Assembly: GCA_037013495.1 (NCBI GenBank)
Contig: CM072807.1
Coordinates: 5,253,001 to 5,317,000, forward strand
Length of the DNA stretch: 64,000 nt
Direction: 5' to 3'
From: Hippophae tibetana
Lineage: Eukaryota; Streptophyta; Magnoliopsida; Rosales; Elaeagnaceae
Of this stretch, positions 59,836 to 64,000 are shown piece by piece. The notes under the pieces are model-generated. The model searched no databases, had not been told where the DNA came from, and was given only the letters and a program-made list of their open reading frames with translations. Within the stretch, counting starts at the first letter, position 1. Each line of letters opens with the position of its first letter. The translations under genes and the position numbers were made by a program.

Positions 59836-62158
59836 TTTATTCAATTGAGTCAAAAATCTTGAACCTTTGATTGTAAGAAAAAATAAAATGAAATAGATAT
59901 TACAAAAAGAAAAAAAGACTGAGATATAATAGAATATAAATAAAATATGTCAAAAGTAGTTATGGTCTTTGTAAGATACAAAACCTATACTTTGAGTGAT
60001 GCTATAGGTAAGGTAGATGTGTCAAATGAGCACGAGTGATATAGAACACTTTAGCCAAATTTATCTTAAATGAGTTGTAACTTACCTTAACTTATCTAAA
60101 TTTTAAATAAGCTAGGTAGTTTGTTTAATTTTTTTTAGTTAAGTTAATTTAAATTATATAAACATTTAGGTTATGTTTAATAACTCTATAAAAGTAGAGT
60201 TGTCAGTACATTTTTCTGCTTAATATTTGTTTATTTTATTCAATAAATAGTACTTTTAGGATTACAAATATTATAATATGAACTTTTCTATTGAAAGGGG
60301 ATGAAAATATATTTTTTGTGAAATTTCTAAATTGTTTTAGAATTTTATGGATTTTTAATGTAGGATGAATCAGAACATGACATGTAGATACCATGCAAGC
60401 AAGGGGAGACAATCAGAGCATGTCGTATGTACAGTTGACCAGTCATTTCCACATGGATGTCATGCAAGTGAAGATGAGCCAATCGAAGTGCATCACGTGT
60501 ACCAACTGATATAGGCATTGTCACGTGTCGACATGACATTCATTCCGAGTTTTGCTTTGCAATCAACGAGTGTGCCACACATGTCATGAGATTTTCTAAG
60601 CACATATGTATGATTCTTATGTATGTGATACATAATTGATGAACTTAACGAATAATATGCAATTTAATTTACGTAAGAGTATGATTAAGTTAATTACTAG
60701 ATATTGTGTAATTTACTTAAGAAATGAATACATGCTAGGTTATATTTAGTTGATCATGTAATTGATTGATAATTATATTGAAGGGATTTTAGTGATTCAT
60801 ATGTTTAAAAATTTGGGGGATTAAGTATTTCTTGATATTTTTTCATATATTTTCTTAATTGCTAATTTTGAGTTAATTAATTACTACTATTTATTATAAT
60901 TTTTCTTTCTTAAAACACAAAAAAATAAAATAAAATAGACCTTTATTTTTTAGTTTTAAAATTAGTTTCTAATAAAATAATCTCCATATGAATAATATTT
61001 TTTTATCATTATCTTACATGTTTATGATACATATACTTGCATATCTATTGCACACAATTTGTGTTGATCAGTAAGCTTAAAAAAAGTTCGACAATATAGG
61101 ATGAGTAGAGAGTACTCTTGAATTGAAACTTGATACTTTTATTCATTATGTAATATACTTGCTAGTTTTGATTGATTGATTCAAATTTCTGTGCACACGT
61201 TCAAGAGTGGTTTTGGTGTTCTTATTGAGAGATAATTTATAGTGAGTTACGCAAGTTGATGAAATCTATCATGTTTTAGAATCTATTTGATACGAAATCC
61301 TAAATAGTATTTAGCTTAAGAAATTATTTATGCCTTATTTGGATCGATTGAATCTTTTAAGCTAACTATTATTAATATCTTTAGTTATCCATTTGAGTCC
61401 AATTAAGAACCCTTCATATTTTTAAGCCATATTTTATGCCTAACAAATAAGCATTACCGTTATCTATGTACCTTTGGCTAATACAAAAAGAAAATGAAAT
61501 CATGTGTTATGTTATAGAATGAGGATAATTATAATGCACCCTATTCTACAAAAAAAGTATATATATATATATAAAGAAGAAAAAATCACAACACAATTAT
61601 CTCTCTAAAGAAAATAAAATAAGTTTGGGGGTGTTGTGAAGTTATAAAAAGAAGATATGGAATAAAAGAATATGAAAATAATGATAAGATAGGGTATACT
61701 AAAATATCAAGTAAAAGCTCAATTGTAGTTAAAAGTGTATGATGAATAAAAAGAAAGATAAGGTGTGAAAAGTACATAAATGTCTTCATATATCTATCCC
61801 CACCTAAGCTTTACATTACAAGCATGTAAAGTCTTTAACGACCTTTAGTTAAGTGTATATTTATATTAGTGGAGAGGGATGTAAAAAGTATAATTATGTG
61901 ATTTTTCCTAAGATTTAATTGACTAGCATGCTCATATAGGTTGATTTCATGAGTGCATTGAATGATATTATATGCAACACACACAAATCAATTCGTCAAA
62001 AATCTTGCATATCCTTGTATTGATGGAAGTATCTTAACGAGTATCTTACATTCCTTATCCTAGTCATGATAACCAATTTTTATCATTATGTTCATACGTT
62101 TCATATCAAGCATGCATGTATTTGGTTTACATGTATTTATCAAGTGGAGAATGAAGTT
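59836..62158. other. Non-coding DNA, probably including the 3' region/LTR of Gyp-2
   Basis: No gene seen. The stretch 60355-60600 is unusually GC-rich for the window and repeats CATGCAAG, CATGACAT and CACGTG-like words. It may belong to the minus-strand LTR of Gyp-2, whose 3' LTR should lie in this interval, but without a second LTR copy the boundaries cannot be set. A short (AT)n lies near 61559-61572. Confidence 0.4.
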
Positions 62159-62400
62159 CCTTCCCCCAAACTTAAATTACACATTGTCCCCAATGTGCAC
62201 ATATAATTATGAAAAAGTAAAAGGAAAGAAAACTCTCTTAGTCTTGACACACCACATTTGTCATTGAAACTTCTCAATATTGTTACGTCATTACTTTCCA
62301 CATTTATCCATCTACAAAAAAAACTAATAAAATTATAAGTAAAATAACATTGGGTTGCCTCCTAACCAGCGTCATGTTTAACATCCTTGACTAGACGGGC
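62159..62400 (-). mobile_element. Gyp-2 post-pol region with PPT-like motif
   Basis: On the minus strand, downstream of pol: GATGTTAAACATGACGCTGG, then AGGAGGCAACCCAATG, and later ATTGGGGACAATGTG followed by AAGTTTGGGGGAAGG (62159-62172). These are typical of the segment after pol in Athila/Tat-type Ty3/gypsy elements. Confidence 0.65.
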
Positions 62401-62410
62401 ATATTAACTT

Positions 62411-64000
62411 CTAAAGTGTATCCACCAAGGTTATCATAGATGTTTCATTTAATAATTGTTCTTTATGATAATATTTCACTCTATGTCTATTAAACATGAA
62501 CCACTTTTTATTTTTAATTTCTAATTCAATGGCTCCATGGTTGGTTACCTTATTGATGATAAATGGACTTGAGCATCTACTCTTTAGTTTCCCCAAAAAC
62601 AATTTGAGTCTTAGGTTGTACAGTAACACTTTCTGTTACGGTTCAAAGATATGGTGCACAATTTTCTTGTCATACTATATTTTTTTCTTTTCTTTGTAAA
62701 GTTGTGCATTCTCATAAGCATTCCACCGTAATTCATCCAATACATTTATTTTTAGCATTCTTTTCTCACGAGCTGCATCTATGGACATATTCAATTATTT
62801 CAATGTCCAATATTCTTTGTGTTTTAATTCTAGCGATAAGGGACATAACTTTACATAAACTAGGTTATATGGGGTGGTACCAATTGGTGTTTTAAACCAG
62901 TTCTGTATGCCCATAAAGTATTATCCAACTTAGATGAACAATCCAATTTGGAGATATTCACATTTTTCTCCAAAATTCTGTTCACTTCTCTATTGGATAC
63001 CTTTTCTTGCCCACTTGTTTGGGGATGGTAAGGATAGACACTTTATGCTTAATCTCATACTTAGAAAATAAAGACTAGAAGGCTTTATTGCAAAAGTCAC
63101 TACTATATCACTAATAGTGATCCCAAGAGTTCCAAACCTAGTGAAAATGTTTTCTTCAAAAATTTTAGGATAACGTTGGCATCACATTTAATGCTAGCTA
63201 TGGATTCTATCCATTTTGACTTATGATTTGATTTTATAAGTATATATTGATTACCAAAGGATGAAGGGAGTGGTTCCATAAATTCAATACCTCAAACATC
63301 AAACAATTCCACTTGAAGTATACTATTTTGGGATATCTCATCTCTCTTTGAAAAAATACATATATTTTGGCATCTGTCACACGCCTTTACAAAAATGTAA
63401 GCATTTTTAAATATTATGGGCCAAAAATAAAAATATTGAAATGCCTTAGCTACTATTTTTGTGCTCCTAAAGTGACCTCTATAGTTTGAGCTACGACAAT
63501 GGTAAATAATACTTCCAACTTCATCATAAGAAGCACACATTCTATAAAAAACCATCACCATATTCTTTATAGAGGTAAGGATCATTCCAAAAATATTGTT
63601 TAATATCATGGAAAAGTTTCTTCTTTTGTTGCCATATGAGATCTGATGGAAGAATGTTGGTAGCTAGGAAATTTGCAATGTCCACATACCATAGGATTTC
63701 AATTTAAGCTACTAAAAAGAGTTGCTCATCTAGAAAGGCTTCCTTAATCACCATATTAGCATCCATTTTTGCTTCCCTTTTCAATCTAGATAGATGGTAT
63801 GTTACTTGATTTTTTGTTCCTTTTTTGTCACGAATTTTAAAGTCAAATTCTTGTAGAAGAAGAATTCATCTTATCAATCTGGATTTGGCATCCTTCTTTT
63901 TCATGAAGTACTTTATTACAGAATGATCCATGTAAATAGTCACTTTGGTTCCAACCAAATAAGATCTGAATTTCTCAAACATGTAAACAGTCACTTTGGT
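62411..64000 (-). pseudogene. Gyp-2: Ty3/gypsy pol (RNase H and integrase), broken, runs off the right edge
   Basis: From 64000 downward: RNase H (VTIYMDHSVIKYFMKKKDAK, LLLQEFDFKIRDKKGT, then HLSRLKREAKMDA, about 63770-63960); integrase H2C2 zinc finger at 63292-63609 (HCRSSNYRGHF, ACDRCQNICIFSKRDE, LQVELFDV); integrase core decayed at about 62640-63290; C-terminus at 62411-62629 (LLYNLRLKLFLGKLKSRCSS, FMFNRHRVKYYH). The motifs fit the Athila/Tat branch. Stops and frameshifts are frequent. RT, protease and gag would lie beyond 64000. Confidence 0.88.

Noticed and set aside
1..64000. tRNA or rRNA genes
   Set aside because: I saw no cloverleaf with A/B boxes and no rRNA-like segment. The only tRNA-related sequences are retrotransposon primer sites. 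A tRNAscan search would settle it.

Overview
This window is nuclear DNA of a flowering plant, most likely a eudicot. It is very AT-rich, its genes have many GT-AG introns, and it is full of Ty1/copia elements whose primer-binding sites match plant initiator tRNA-Met. Ty3/gypsy and hAT elements are also present. There is no prokaryotic, organellar or viral gene organisation. The species cannot be named from the sequence.

Two host genes can be rebuilt exon by exon, both on the minus strand. Gene A (4035-14775, 14 exons) encodes a secretory, coiled-coil, single-pass membrane protein. Its family is annotated in Arabidopsis as 'DNA repair ATPase-related / myosin heavy chain-like' (At2g24420, At4g31340). 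Gene B (28588-40491, 6 exons) is a group C bZIP transcription factor of the AtbZIP9 type. Both have an enlarged first intron that holds retrotransposons: 6.4 kb in gene A and 10.05 kb in gene B. A third, broken gene is an EF-hand calmodulin-like (CML) gene on the plus strand. It is split by a copia element (5' part 23421-23544, 3' part 27742-28130) and also carries stops and frameshifts.

Layout: 1-2900 AT-rich intergenic; 4035-14775 gene A with Cop-1 (8516-13644, antisense) in intron 1; 15189-15910 a possible MITE carrying telomere-like CCCTAAA repeats; 17896-about 21000 a deleted gypsy element (Gyp-1) with a tRNA-Asp-type primer site; 23421-28130 the CML pseudogene interrupted by Cop-2; 28588-40491 the bZIP gene. 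Intron 1 of the bZIP gene holds Cop-3 (plus strand, TSD AAATT), and Cop-4 (minus strand) is inserted inside Cop-3. Then follow Cop-5 (41612-46539, minus), the decayed Cop-6 (about 47535-50905, plus), a hAT transposon with an 8-bp TSD (51511-54548), a related hAT end (57331-57680), a copia LTR remnant (59612-59835), and a minus-strand gypsy pol (Gyp-2) that runs off the right edge (about 62160-64000).

All retroelement reading frames are broken by stops, frameshifts or deletions. I found no evidence of a new multi-gene system. The points most worth checking are the two retroelement-expanded first introns (automated annotation could split these genes), the nested insertion, the disrupted CML gene, and several element-internal tandem expansions. 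Elements are named Cop-1 to Cop-6, hAT-1/2 and Gyp-1/2 for this window only.
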